DNA of 64,000 nt from Gracilaria vermiculophylla (lineage: Eukaryota; Rhodophyta; Florideophyceae; Gracilariales; Gracilariaceae), in contig JAHNZQ020000010.1 in assembly GCA_019155205.2 (NCBI GenBank), forward strand, positions 1,887,268-1,951,267, in the 5' to 3' direction. Positions within the stretch are counted from its first letter, which is position 1. Every line of letters begins with the position of its first letter. Positions 29,801 through 39,070 of this stretch are shown one piece after another. The notes below the pieces were generated by a model. The model was given only the letters and a program-made list of their open reading frames with translations, ran no database searches and was not told the origin of the DNA. Position numbers and translations under genes: made by a program.

Positions 29801-31716
29801 TCCGCAGGACTTGTGTGACCGCTTCTTTTCGGCGGAGATTTAGGTAAAACAGCATCGAAGTTCACATCGTACTCGGTCATCTCTTCAATATTAGAAATCC
29901 CCTTCATGTTCGCTCGATACGCTCTTCCACTTTCCTCCCCATACAGCTGCATCGGAATCTCAGGAAGAAAATATAAGAGGTCCACGGCCAACCATGCTCT
30001 TCTGCCGTACAGAGCTCCCGGAAAAGGAGAAAGGTGAGTGCATGTACTGTTGACCATTATTGGATGCTTCGGGAGCCAGGTTTTGTCGTTGCGATAGAGC
30101 CTCGAAAGAGTCCGAGCAGTTGACCTTTTCTGCACCGGCACGCGAGTCACACTCCCATCTCGACGAAGAGACCTGCCGGATATAGAAGCGAGGATTTGGG
30201 GAACTCGCACGGTATGGGCGATTGCACCAGAGATGAGTAATTGCACTTCTCTGTGGAAGTGAGACTCGGCTATAACCATAAAATCTGGGTATGCGTTCCA
30301 CATTTCACGGCAGAACTTGACAAAAAACGGGTTTGGGTAGCCCCGCTCAATGCCAGCTTCGGACGTCCAATACCCGTATTCTTCGTTAGCTTTGACAACG
30401 GCACCATAGAAAATTTCGCTCAAAGAATAGTGTGGTTGTCCATCGGAGTCTTGTAAATGCAATTCATCCATGTTTGGGGCCATGATGGGCGGCATGGACT
30501 GCGCATTGTCCAATCGCACCCCCCTGACGCCGTACTTTTCGGCAAGATGCTTGATCTCCGCAATCATCATATTCCATGTCTCAACGCGACGATAATTAAG
30601 AAGCGCAGAATCTTCCCACTGATTTTCGCGACCATCCGTTCCAGGGTGCCTGAGAGGAATTCCCTTCTTTGTGAGTGTTTCGACAGTCAAGTGACGATAC
30701 TTTCGATGCATTCGGGTGCGTGAGACGCGGTCCAGTGCATCAACAATGGGTTTTAATCCCAGCCTGCGCATTTCCGCACACAGATTGGAAAATGCCACAT
30801 CACCGCCAAGGATTGACGCTGGGGTGGAGCGCTCCACGACGGAGAATGGGGAGGCATTCTCTTCGTCCCTCGGACGTTCTAGAGCGCCCATGAGATATAT
30901 GGCGGAAGCGCCCTGCATCTTGACTTTTGGCAGTTCTCGGAGAACAGAATCAAATGATCCTCTCTGGAGAAGCTCGCCGGTGTTTTCGTCCCATTTCGCG
31001 TGCACCTCATCGACGGGCATTTCGGTGATGACGGACTCGCGAGTGCCGCTGGGGTGAACGACAAAGCGGCCTCTGAGCCTGCGTGCAAAGTCGGCGGGGA
31101 AGCCATCAAAAACAATGGGGGAGGTGTCGCCCGTTTCGGCAATGACCCAGTCGTAGAAGCCAGGCCTGGGGAACGGGGGCAGTTTGCGATACACGCCGTG
31201 CTCGGTGACGTTGAGGGAGAGTTCAGTCCAGTCAGGCTCGGCGGTGGCGTCGGGCTGCGGGCCAAACAGGCGAAGCACGGCGGCGTAGTCGTTGATGATG
31301 GCCGGGTCAAAATGGGCGTGGTGACGGAGCAGGACCTCGACGGTGGGGGTCTCACCCACGGTGGCAACGGTTACGGGGAGGGCGTCGGCGGTCTGCAGAT
31401 CGTGCGCATCGTACAAAACGTTGAGATCGACGACGGCGGCCTCTCGAATCATGTCGCAGTGGTGGCCAAGCAGGGAGACGTACATGGCCTCCAGGGCGGC
31501 GACGGTTTGCGGGCACGTTGTGTAGCGCTTGCGCTGACAGGCGCGCATCTCGCGGCGAAGCTCGTCGAGGACGGAGCGCGACAGGGAGTCGTCATCGGTG
31601 GAGAGGTTGGCAATCCAGGTATGCACGCGCTGGCGGAGCTCATCCGGGAAGGCGGAGAGGGATTGAAGGCCGGGATCGTACACATGGAGCTTAGAGACAA
31701 GGTGCTCCAGCACCAT
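26836..31716 (-). CDS. Amylase-like / GT5 starch synthase / CBM48 fusion protein
   Basis: This uninterrupted 1626-codon gene has an N-terminal helical region (1-200) and then a GH13-like domain. That domain has YGVRGVRLDNAQS (Asp nucleophile position, about 395-407) and VIAESHFHRE (about 479), which look like debranching-enzyme or amylase motifs. A Ser/Pro-rich basic insertion follows (about 620-730, with KRKGSLVDMKRISS). A GT5 glycosyltransferase begins about 1031 (LVFLTAELGRFSTAGGLGVM) and includes GRITSQKGVHLIL and SLFEPGGIVQQEFFVAGTPV. The C-terminus is a CBM48/AMPK-type glycogen-binding domain (IKGSFDNW ... PGEYHYKFKVD). It would extend alpha-1,4-glucan, probably cytosolic floridean starch. 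The start MVLEHLVSKLHVYD is chosen because upstream codons are GC-driven low complexity. The usual KTGGL is TAGGL here. Confidence 0.88.
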   Translation of the reverse strand: MVLEHLVSKLHVYDPGLQSLSAFPDELRQRVHTWIANLSTDDDSLSRSVLDELRREMRACQRKRYTTCPQTVAALEAMYVSLLGHHCDMIREAAVVDLNVLYDAHDLQTADALPVTVATVGETPTVEVLLRHHAHFDPAIINDYAAVLRLFGPQPDATAEPDWTELSLNVTEHGVYRKLPPFPRPGFYDWVIAETGDTSPIVFDGFPADFARRLRGRFVVHPSGTRESVITEMPVDEVHAKWDENTGELLQRGSFDSVLRELPKVKMQGASAIYLMGALERPRDEENASPFSVVERSTPASILGGDVAFSNLCAEMRRLGLKPIVDALDRVSRTRMHRKYRHLTVETLTKKGIPLRHPGTDGRENQWEDSALLNYRRVETWNMMIAEIKHLAEKYGVRGVRLDNAQSMPPIMAPNMDELHLQDSDGQPHYSLSEIFYGAVVKANEEYGYWTSEAGIERGYPNPFFVKFCREMWNAYPDFMVIAESHFHREVQLLISGAIAHTVRVPQILASISGRSLRRDGSVTRVPVQKRSTARTLSRLYRNDKTWLPKHPIMVNSTCTHLSPFPGALYGRRAWLAVDLLYFLPEIPMQLYGEESGRAYRANMKGISNIEEMTEYDVNFDAVLPKSPPKRSGHTSPADAALPPLSLGAGLARSGKASPLSAKKSPPTPANPYKGAGLPPLTPPTGAPERKLKMKRKGSLVDMKRISSNSDLVRSRSRDDMNGVSVRSMSAADLKRMSDMEAQTRQEIGPSLGYDITQITGHYAHRASLRQELDALRGGGMCVVNMDPQFKHQVFAFARFVEDQILIVATNVKDKIDGSQFGRGCDVELDLRVIWEHLPDSFTTGAAPGSFYTVVDSFTGREHLDEAYTLEELMFRKYKVHLPPLGTVLLTLKPVEDTLERRAAHLSTCIKRLRGYESDGFKDPREIDSVSRITRGAATSASDFAAAVLALRNGMVREGCDESECERLLQLCMQRSSQLRFLVAYEGVPAPRDFEPPAAERIVAYLTHMSMSAKDIKLMNLARNVVTRTTKLGPLVFLTAELGRFSTAGGLGVMVDELTKGLVNLGLEVYVISPYYTVNRKNQTGYLGDHIRWTRNVSVDLGTHIVDVGVFEGVENGVNLIFMERGDFFPKVYADPGGAVKHLQTVVLMSLGALEVCCQKQLYPSVVVTNDWLPSLAAGYREFFGDYYKHTSFFHLIHNLGEGAYEGRVYPGGHEGSLDHIHRLPRHLVVNPWWSQMVVNPSRCAVLKSDSWGTVSPSYLNELKSGHPLSDILQIAKSPFAYPNGIRKADREEALQTKGAASHAKAKEILQQRYFGFKEGDPSIPLFAFVGRITSQKGVHLILNAVDELIGHTGGKIQILVGGPANYSDEYSAGCARHMLDLRRRHPWCFWASPDSFFTDGPMCNLGADFGLMPSLFEPGGIVQQEFFVAGTPVVAYKTGGLKDTVHEWRSEMGEGNGFTFENYSHGDFVWAVKRALRVFSQPHEYEELRTCAYETTIDVSEVAWAWSSEFHRLRNAMFTRGEDVAHMISMTANEESELYDPDAAPVLLQWGGAGETVVIKGSFDNWSAEWPLSRDVGEGGLFALRLLLRPGEYHYKFKVDQEWTVADNQPQSRDGAGFVNNVLVV

Positions 31717-33065
31717 GACGGGGAGGGGGCAAAGGTGGAGGGCAGCGAGCGCGCAAGCGTGCGTGCGAGCAGCGGCACGTACGGAAGGTAAGCGGCGGCA
31801 CAAGCGAGCGGGTGAGACGGTGAGCTGCGGGCGGGGGGCGATGGAGGCGGTGGGGGGACGGCGACCTGGGTGAGGAGGGGGAGGAGCTAAAGAGGGCGGC
31901 GGCGGCGGCGGCGGCGCGGCCAAAGTGGGCGCCCGTCTGCAGCGACCGGCGGGATGGCGGGCGAGGAGAGCTGAGCACCCGACGCGCAACTTCTGGTCAC
32001 GAATGCGCAGGCGCAACGGGGACGGGGGAGCGGCGCGGTCGCGGACGGACGGCTGCCATGCAAGCGCTTGCACGGCGCCGATTCGCGCAGATTTTTTGGG
32101 CGGCGCGGCGCATGGCGGCGCCTCGGCGCGGGGTGATTGGCCGCGGCCGCCGCGCGGCGCGGCGGCCATGGCGTGGCGCGCAGCACGCGCAGTGCGCGCG
32201 GCCGCCACGCCGCGGCGCGCCGCGCCACGTGCGCCTCTCAGGCCGCGCGCGTATCTGGGCGAGCGCGCGCGCGGCGCGCTGCGCTCCCGGCGCGCTGCCG
32301 CCGTCGGTGCTCGTCCCAACAGCGCGCCCCCGCGCCGCACTGCTCCGCGCGCGACGGTTGTGCGCCGCGCGACGTGCTCCATTGGTGCTCCGTCGCTGCC
32401 CTTCGCAGCGTCGCGGCTGCCACACGCCGGCGGGCGCGCTCGTCAGCGCGGCGCTCGTCAGCGCGGCGCTCGTCTCCGCCGCGTTCGGCATGCGGTGTGA
32501 TGGCGCACGTGCGCACGTGGCGTGCATTTGGGGCGCGCAGTGACGTGTGCTGGACTCGCTTCACCTGCCGCCCAGCCGTCTGCTGCATGTACAAGGTGTT
32601 GGTGTCGCCAGTTGCGAAAAGCGCGCACGACGACGCCCCCGCACGGCACACTGAGGGTGAATGTCCGCAGCAAACTGTTACGCTTCCAGTGTACGTTGGC
32701 GCAAATGAAATGGTGCAACAGTATTCACCCCCCTCTCCGTGCAGAACCAGCCTTAGCCTCGAGCATTGGCTGACCGAGTTTTCAAAGCACTCTGTTCAAC
32801 GCACGTGTACCTTACCATGCCACACGGTCTCGCCTCCCGTGAAACTGTTTGTTGACCATCCGTCTTGCCTGCTTTACAGTGCCGAGCAGCAGCGCTGTGG
32901 CTGTAAGTTAATCGCTTAATGGTTAGCGTTGCACCTCGACCTCCATAACATCCTCAAGTAAACGTAGTCATCAGCCACCATCCTTGCCAATTGCACCGTC
33001 ATGCACTCGCAAGCGCAACGAGTCCTTTTGTTTTCCCGAGGCCAATACTCTCAGTAAATACTAAT
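31717..33065. other. GC-rich divergent promoter region with simple repeats
   Basis: This head-to-head region lies between the starch-synthase fusion (minus) and a plastid protein gene (plus). GC content is extreme at 31850-32500, which keeps several frames open on both strands without coding meaning. A 15-bp tandem (GCGCTCGTCAGCGCG) repeats around 32438-32475. No gene is supported. Confidence 0.55.
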
Positions 33066-33656
33066 ATGTTACAGCTGACCACGACCAACAAGAAGCCATT
33101 CTGCACACCCTCGAAACAATCGAATGCTTTTCTCTTGCTTCCGTGCACTTCGCCCTGGCCTAGATCGCCATGTGCCGGCACGTATACATGTGCTCAGAGC
33201 GTCACTGTTCGACCGCGCTTCGCTCAGCTTTCGCGCCCACACCGTCCATCTCTGAGGCGCCGCTTGACAGCTTCGAGCGCTGAACCGCGCCCCAACCAGC
33301 AGCACGTCATCCTGGAAGGCGACCTCCTGGCCTACAGGCCACACAATTCCACGCAACAATGGTCGGTCGGAGCCGTCACGCAAGTTGACGGCGCGTCGGA
33401 GTACCAAGTGCGACCGGTGTACGCAACGCAGTCGCACGTCAGCGCCGTGGTCGAATACTTTGTCGACTGGAGTCCGTCTACGCATGCAACGACAATAAGT
33501 GCACGCAGCTTCTGCCTGCAGCTAATCGACGCACACTACGAGCAAAGAATCATACAGGATCGCTTACAAAACCCGCACGGCGAAATGTCCGAGGACTGTT
33601 GGCGCGTCGCACGTGAAACGATCGCCAACTTGCCCGCGTCAATTCGCGAGGCGTGA
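33066..33656 (+). CDS. Predicted plastid-targeted protein with an SH3-like domain
   Basis: This gives 196 aa from ATG at 33066. The first about 75 residues are basic and Ser/Pro/Thr-rich with very few acids (RPHRPSLRRRLTASSAEPR), a good transit peptide. The mature part starts near HVILEGDLLAYRPHNST and WSVGAVTQVDG, a beta-rich stretch resembling SH3-barrel proteins of the thylakoid or of plastid regulation. A helical C-terminus follows (DAHYEQRIIQDRLQN ... CWRVARETIANL). No named family is recognised. It ends 21 bp before the convergent F-box gene. Confidence 0.65.
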   Translation: MLQLTTTNKKPFCTPSKQSNAFLLLPCTSPWPRSPCAGTYTCAQSVTVRPRFAQLSRPHRPSLRRRLTASSAEPRPNQQHVILEGDLLAYRPHNSTQQWSVGAVTQVDGASEYQVRPVYATQSHVSAVVEYFVDWSPSTHATTISARSFCLQLIDAHYEQRIIQDRLQNPHGEMSEDCWRVARETIANLPASIREA

Positions 33657-33677
33657 GAAAAAAAAAAGTACAAAGTG

Positions 33678-34850
33678 TTATCGATGCGCGCGCTTGTTTT
33701 GCTGTTCAGCGCGTGCGGCTCTGTTCATTTCGTACAACTGTGCCAGGTCGATGGCGTCGTCTGCGGGAAACTCGCGGTACACGCGCTCGCTGAACCCCGT
33801 CAAAGGAATGAGGCGGAAGGGCTTTCCCACAAAAGCGTCGGCACAGTAGGAAACCAAAGCGGTGGCCGCGTCGCTTGAACCGTCTGTTGTCGCGAAGTGG
33901 TTTGTGAGATACAGCCTGTCGAACGCGCCATCCACTGTGCTCGCCAACGTGAACTCCATGACGTTGTGACCTCCACGCATGTTGGGGAACTTTGGGTGCT
34001 GCATTGGTAGTACCACGCGCACTCTCCTTCTCGCTTCGTCAAAGGTGTAACTGCCCACGATGGGACGCATTTCATCTCGGTCACAGCTGGCGAGCTTCCC
34101 GCGAGGGTCGCGAACACGGCGGTAAGCAATGTGAGGCGCCTCTGGTGTAGTGAGACCCACAACAGTGCCCGAGGCGTAAAAGCGAAGGAAGCGGTAGTAT
34201 GTAACTAGGAAGACAGGTGCCTGCGGCTCCGAGGAAGCAAAACGCGATGCGCTCTTGGTGAACTGGTGTCGCAGCACAAACAACACGTTGGTGCGCAGGC
34301 GCGGGCGCCGCGTGCAGAGTATTCGCCAAGTCTTGTAGACGTACAGATGCCTCTGGAGCTGGCGGCCGGTTTCGGAGGGCCACGTATCGCGCGCAATTCG
34401 ATGCCAGTGCTTGGGGTCGTATGCGTGTGAAATGAGGTCGGAACTGACTTGCGCGAGGTTTGCGAGGTGCTCGGCTTCCAGGAAGGAGCAGATTTTTGAG
34501 AGCACTTCACTTGGGAGCGAAAGAATGTCGAGCTTTGGTTGCGACTGCTGTTGCTCTGCGGCGGGCGTGTCCGGCGCGGGCTGGTCAAGCGCCTGTTGGT
34601 CGGGCGCGGCGCACTGGCTGCGGCGCAGAGAGCGAAGGCGGGCGAAATCCGTGCGGTAAAGCTCAAGCCACGGCTTGTAGTAGGGGTGGGGGGAAATCAT
34701 GGCGTTGACGGGCGCGCGGGCGCGACCGGGGAAGGGCACAAAGGGAAGGGCGTAACAGCGAGGTGCGGCGCGGCTAAAGTACCAACGCTGAAAGCGGGCG
34801 CCAGTGCCAACGGGCGCAGCAACGCGAGGTGGGCTACGGAGCATTCTCAT
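33678..34850 (-). CDS. F-box protein, FBXO9/Hrt3-like
   Basis: The product is 390 aa. The F-box at about 108-155 (LDILSLPSEVLSKICSFLEA) would bind SKP1 in an SCF ubiquitin ligase. The downstream domain is the distinctive FBXO9/Hrt3 region: TWRILCTRRPRLRTNVLFVL, then VFLVTYYRFLRFYASGTVVG and LTTPEAPH, and HNVMEFTLAS. Before the F-box, YYKPWLELYRTDFARLRSL also fits FBXO9. The TPR segment of animal FBXO9 is not evident. The start at MRMLRSPP is a choice. MISPHPYYKP, 50 codons later, is also possible, since the intervening part is low-complexity. Upstream of 34850 are CCGCACACG repeats. Confidence 0.85.
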   Translation of the reverse strand: MRMLRSPPRVAAPVGTGARFQRWYFSRAAPRCYALPFVPFPGRARAPVNAMISPHPYYKPWLELYRTDFARLRSLRRSQCAAPDQQALDQPAPDTPAAEQQQSQPKLDILSLPSEVLSKICSFLEAEHLANLAQVSSDLISHAYDPKHWHRIARDTWPSETGRQLQRHLYVYKTWRILCTRRPRLRTNVLFVLRHQFTKSASRFASSEPQAPVFLVTYYRFLRFYASGTVVGLTTPEAPHIAYRRVRDPRGKLASCDRDEMRPIVGSYTFDEARRRVRVVLPMQHPKFPNMRGGHNVMEFTLASTVDGAFDRLYLTNHFATTDGSSDAATALVSYCADAFVGKPFRLIPLTGFSERVYREFPADDAIDLAQLYEMNRAARAEQQNKRAHR

Positions 34851-35275
34851 GCTGCGCTGGTCCACGCACACCAACACAGACGCCGCACACGCCGCACACG
34901 TCATACACGCTTTACAGGCCAGACACGCTCCACACGCCGCACACGCCGCATGAAGCGTAAAAGGTCGGTGCCACACGGACACGCGACCACGTGTGCAAGG
35001 CTTGGGGGCTGTGCCGCCGGCTTATGGCCCGTTGCATGTGCGCACGAGGGCACGCGCGCGGGCGATGCGGCGGGGAGCGTCCCGGCGCACATGTGTGTGC
35101 CGGTGCGAATTATGGTTGCGGCGCGCCCTGCTCAGCCGCGCGCGCGCGGAGACGTCAACTCATCCGCCTTTCACGCTCGCCGCGCGCGATTCGACTGCGC
35201 GCCAGTTCCGCCCAGCCGCAGACTTCGATTCGCGCCCGATCCGGTGCCTGCCGCGTCCCGCCCGCGCCCTGCACC
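34851..35275. other. GC-rich divergent promoter of the F-box and PDHA genes
   Basis: This 425-bp region is shared by two divergent genes. It contains CACACGCCG/CCGCACACG short repeats at 34867-34950 and CpG-rich sequence up to the PDHA start. No separate gene is seen. Confidence 0.5.
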
Positions 35276-36622
35276 ATGATGCGCAGCGCCGCCATCGCCG
35301 CGCGCGCCGGCCTCGCGCGCCTGGCTGCCCGACAGCGCCCCCTCTCCACACAGGTTAGCTACATTCGTCACCTTTCCGTTTGGGCTCGCCTGTTCCCCTC
35401 GGCCGCCACTTGTCCCTCGCCGCCGCCGCCCGAGCGTGCGGAGCGCGCACCGCCTGTCGAAGCGCCGCCGCAAACGCAGCTCACTGACACCCCCCCTCGT
35501 CGCGATGCCTCGCCCTCATCGCACCCTGTGCCACAGCCGCCTCCGTCAGAGGTGGTGTTCGACATCACGCCGTTCGCCACGCACAGGATAGACCCGCCGG
35601 AGCCGAAAGCTGTTTCCAACGCCGACGAGCTTCATCAGTACTTCGGCACAATGTATCTCATGCGCCGCATGGAAATGGAGTCGGACGCGCTCTACACGCG
35701 TCAAATGGTGCGCGGCTTTTGCCACCTCTACAACGGCCAGGAAGCTGTGGCCGTGGGCATGGAGGCTGCCATCACATATGACGACTGCCTCATCACAGCG
35801 TACCGCAACCATTGCCAACAGCTTGCGCGCGGAGACTCTGTGGAATCCATTCTGTCCGAACTGACGGGAAGGGTGAATGGGTGCTCGAAAGGAAAAGGGG
35901 GTTCCATGCATTTGTACAAGCCGCAGAACAACTATTACGGCGGAAACGGGATTGTGGGCGCCCAGGGCCCGCTCGGAGCCGGGCTGGCGTTTGCGCAAAA
36001 GTACAACAACACCGGAAAGGTGGCCATCACCATGTTTGGTGACGGTGCGGCCAACCAAGGGCAAATCTTTGAGGTGATCAACATGTCGGCGTTGTGGAAA
36101 TTGCCCACGGTGTTTGTGTGCGAGAACAACCGGTACGGAATGGGGACGTCGACAAAGAGGAGCGCAAAATCGGAAGAATTCTACACCAGAGGCGACTACA
36201 TTCCGGGAATTCGCGTGGATGGTATGGATGTGCTGTGTGTGCGCGAAGGGATGAAATTCGCCGCCGACTACGCGCGTGAGAACGGGCCCATCTACGTTGA
36301 AATGGACACTTACCGCTACAAGGGTCACAGTATTTCTGATCAAGGTCTGGGGTATCGTTCCATTGACGAGATTAATGTTGTGAAAGCTAGTCGTGATCCC
36401 ATTGACCGGGTGAAGGCGCGTCTGATTGAACATGGCTGGGCTACTGCCAAGGAATTGAAGGCTGAAGAAAAGAAAATCAGAAAGGAAGTTGATGCGGCAG
36501 TCAAAGTTGCCGAAACCGCTCCGCACCCACCGATGTCAGACTTGTTTTCCGATATTTATGTCGGGGATGCGGGCTTTGTTCGCGGCACGCTCAACTCGAA
36601 TGGCAATATGTCAATGTCGTAA
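35276..36622 (+). CDS. PDHA: Pyruvate dehydrogenase E1 component subunit alpha, mitochondrial
   Basis: 448 codons run from ATGATG at 35276. The presequence is MMRSAAIAARAGLARLAARQ. The ThDP fold has GDGAANQGQ (about 255-263) and ends at ENNRYGMG (NN about 284-285), the GDG ... NN motif. The regulatory loop YRYKGHSISDQG (Ser352, Ser354) matches the sites phosphorylated by PDH kinase in animals and plants. Residues 27-87 are Pro/Ser-rich and unlike the family. They are exactly bounded by a CAG/GTTAGC donor and a CCACAG acceptor (35354-35536, 183 bp, phase 0), so this part may be an in-frame intron. Removing it gives 387 aa, closer to the usual length. Confidence 0.95.
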   Translation: MMRSAAIAARAGLARLAARQRPLSTQVSYIRHLSVWARLFPSAATCPSPPPPERAERAPPVEAPPQTQLTDTPPRRDASPSSHPVPQPPPSEVVFDITPFATHRIDPPEPKAVSNADELHQYFGTMYLMRRMEMESDALYTRQMVRGFCHLYNGQEAVAVGMEAAITYDDCLITAYRNHCQQLARGDSVESILSELTGRVNGCSKGKGGSMHLYKPQNNYYGGNGIVGAQGPLGAGLAFAQKYNNTGKVAITMFGDGAANQGQIFEVINMSALWKLPTVFVCENNRYGMGTSTKRSAKSEEFYTRGDYIPGIRVDGMDVLCVREGMKFAADYARENGPIYVEMDTYRYKGHSISDQGLGYRSIDEINVVKASRDPIDRVKARLIEHGWATAKELKAEEKKIRKEVDAAVKVAETAPHPPMSDLFSDIYVGDAGFVRGTLNSNGNMSMS

Positions 36623-37157
36623 CTGTCGTGCAAGACAAGCTCAACATGAGCTTGTATGCAGGTTAACTGTTAAAAGTTTTTGGTAAGTTGAGAACGTAAA
36701 ATAGACTAGGCGTTTGTGGCTGTTGATCACTGCTCACTGCGAACTCACAACGTACTACCAAAAGGGTGTTGCTCACGAGAGCGATTGGCTTTTGGCATCG
36801 TGCGAGGGGGCGGAATACAAGGCTGGGACAGCAGCAGTTTGCAGAGGAGCTGGACAGCGATTGTGTTGCGACGAAATGGAGTGATTGGCATGAGCGCTGC
36901 GCCGGTGTGCGGCAAGCAAGCATTTGTTACAGCAAAACATTTTGTTTAAAAAAACCATTTGGCGAATGCTGTAAACGACTATTCTACGGAGCACGAGAGG
37001 GCGAAATGGGTGCATGCGGCTTGCGGGGCGCGCCAGCAGCGCGCCGCACTCCATTCGGCTTGTTAGAAGTGTGTGTGTGTTGTATGACTAACCCTACCAA
37101 GAGAGATGGTGAAAAAAGATATTAGTCGCAGCGGGTGCGTCTGCGAGCGGCGGCGCG
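36623..37157. other. Intergenic region between PDHA and the cyclin gene
   Basis: Tail-to-tail spacer of 535 bp with only short ORFs. A TTTGTTTAAAAAAACC stretch near 36943 is the only AT-rich spot. No gene is seen. Confidence 0.5.
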
Positions 37158-38357
37158 CTAGTCGCGGCGGCGCGCGTCGGGGCGCGGCGCGGCGCCGCCG
37201 CCGCCGCCGCCGCCGAGCAGGCGCAGCAGCGCGGCGGTGCTCGCCGCCACCTGGCGCTCGCCGGCGGCGCACAGCGCGGCCGCGTCCACCGGCGGCAGGC
37301 CGCCGCCGCCGCCGCCGCCGCCGCGCGCGTGCGACGCGATGAGCAGCGCGCTGGCCGCCAGCGTGCGCGGCGCGTGCGCCAGGTACACGGAGGGGTGCAG
37401 CAGCGCGAGGTCCAGCAGGCGCGCCGCCGCGTGGTAGCGCTGGCGCAGCGCGCGGCACGGCGACGCGGGGGCAAGGCGCCGCGCGCTTCGGCCGCCGCGC
37501 GCCTCGGCCGCCGCCGCGCGCGCGGCGCGCGGCTGGCTGGCGGCGCGCGACGGGTCGCGGCGCGCGTGCGCGCGGTTGGGTGGGGGCTGGCAGTCGTCGT
37601 CGTCGGACAGGTCGCTGATGTCGTGGTCGGCGGCGTCGAACGGTTCGGCAGTGGTGCGGTCCAGCACGGGCTGGTGATGCCAGGCATCGGCAGGGGGGTG
37701 TGTTGCGTGGGGGCTCGAGGGACAAGCGCCATGACGATTGGGCGCGACGGGGAGCAGCGTATGCAGCACAGACACATATTCCAGCAGGTAGTGCACGGGT
37801 GTGTTGTATGCAAGGTTCCACTGCAGAGCAGAGAGCAGGACCAGTTCCATGGCGCGAATGTTGTGGGCGCTACAACCTGTCTCACCAACACGCTCCCATT
37901 CGCTGATTGGGGGCGTGGGGGTTGGAGACTTGTCATATTTGGAGGCCGTGTACAGGCACGTCAAGGCGTACAGGGGACACAGGGAGGAGCTCCAGGGGAT
38001 GGTGGGAACAAACGCATCCATGAAGCGCACGGCAATGTGCAAGGTGAGCGAGCGGATGCCGAAATACACACACACTTCTGCGAGCCATTCTATAAGAGCA
38101 GCGCGGCGGGAAGCGTAAGGGAGCAGCGTGGGGTTGCTGAGGCGGCGCAACACACACATCTGCTGTGGGTACTGCGCGGCCGAACACTGTAACATCATTC
38201 GAAACGCGTACTCTTCATCGACAGAGCGATGGAAGACGGGTGGCGGCTTGGACAGGTTGGATGGGGTACGAGGAGAGGGCGAAAGTACAGGCGACGTGGG
38301 GGGATTTTGGGGGTGCGGTGGAGTAGAGGCATTGCCTGCTGCCGTGGTAAGGCTCAT
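37158..38357 (-). CDS. Cyclin
   Basis: The product is 399 aa. The N-terminal cyclin fold spans about 60-190: ASRRAALIEWLAEVCVYFGI, then LTLHIAVRFMDAF, LYALTCLYTASKYD and MELVLLSALQWNL. The RxxLIxWL pattern and the xVxxMDxF helix are typical of mitotic or G1 cyclins. A long acidic, Arg/Ala-rich linker follows. A second helical block (YHAAARLLDLALLHPSVYLA, then TLAASALLIAS) would be the C-terminal cyclin fold. Poly-Gly runs (GGGGGGGG) interrupt it, coming from GCC/GGC trinucleotide repeats. No destruction box is seen. Subtype cannot be fixed. It should activate a CDK in the nucleus. Confidence 0.8.
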   Translation of the reverse strand: MSLTTAAGNASTPPHPQNPPTSPVLSPSPRTPSNLSKPPPVFHRSVDEEYAFRMMLQCSAAQYPQQMCVLRRLSNPTLLPYASRRAALIEWLAEVCVYFGIRSLTLHIAVRFMDAFVPTIPWSSSLCPLYALTCLYTASKYDKSPTPTPPISEWERVGETGCSAHNIRAMELVLLSALQWNLAYNTPVHYLLEYVSVLHTLLPVAPNRHGACPSSPHATHPPADAWHHQPVLDRTTAEPFDAADHDISDLSDDDDCQPPPNRAHARRDPSRAASQPRAARAAAAEARGGRSARRLAPASPCRALRQRYHAAARLLDLALLHPSVYLAHAPRTLAASALLIASHARGGGGGGGGLPPVDAAALCAAGERQVAASTAALLRLLGGGGGGGAAPRPDARRRD

Positions 38358-39040
38358 GGTCTAGACCGGGGGGGGGGGTTCAAGTTACGACTAGGCGATA
38401 TATACAACACCAAGGTTCTGGGAGCCACTATGGGGAAAGCAAATAGGGTATCGGGGTGCGGGGCATTCAAGGGAAACACTGGTGCACTGTGGAGCGTCTC
38501 CCACGGCGAGCGATGGCAACGGCGACGACGGGATAACGAACAGGCGGGCAAGCAAGAACGGCAGCGGAGAGTGCAAGTCTACGGCGGGGGGTGGCGGGGG
38601 GGTGGCGGAGGGGCGGACGGGGGGAGGTTGGCACGGCGTGTATAAGAACGGATTGGAAAGTTGAGTTTATTTTGAGGAGGGGAGGCGCAGCGGGTGAGAT
38701 CGGCGGGCAGCTGAGCGGCGGAGTTGGATCTCGACGCGGAGTTGCGCCAAGATTAAACGCCAAAACGTTTGGGCGAGGGAGAAGTGGACAGCTTCTGCGT
38801 AAGGCGTGACGCGAGTTTGGAACGGAGATTAAAATGAAGCAATGCGTCGCGCGCGGCGGGGCGCCACTGTCATGAGCGCGCGCTGCTGGCGCGGCCAACG
38901 CGCCTGTGACGCGCGCGGAGAGCTGCCAGGCGGCGGCGGCCGGCGGCGGCGGCGGGGGAGGAACGCGCTCATTGCGCGCGGCGCGTTTGAGCGGCGCGCC
39001 GCGCGGTGGAAAGCAGTCACTTGCGCGATTTGAAACGCGA

Positions 39041-39070
39041 TGTGCGCGCGCGCGCGCGCGCGCGCGCGCC
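39041..39070. repeat. Alternating (CG)n tract
   Basis: About 26 bp of uninterrupted alternating G and C (TGTGCGCG ... GCGCC), a sequence type that readily adopts Z-DNA. It lies at the left side of the GC island. Confidence 0.85.

Noticed and set aside
31717..32382. 222-codon N-terminal extension of the starch-synthase fusion upstream of the chosen Met
   Set aside because: Arg/Ala/Pro low complexity in a GC-extreme promoter region. Ordinary amino-acid use begins only at MVLEHLVSKL.
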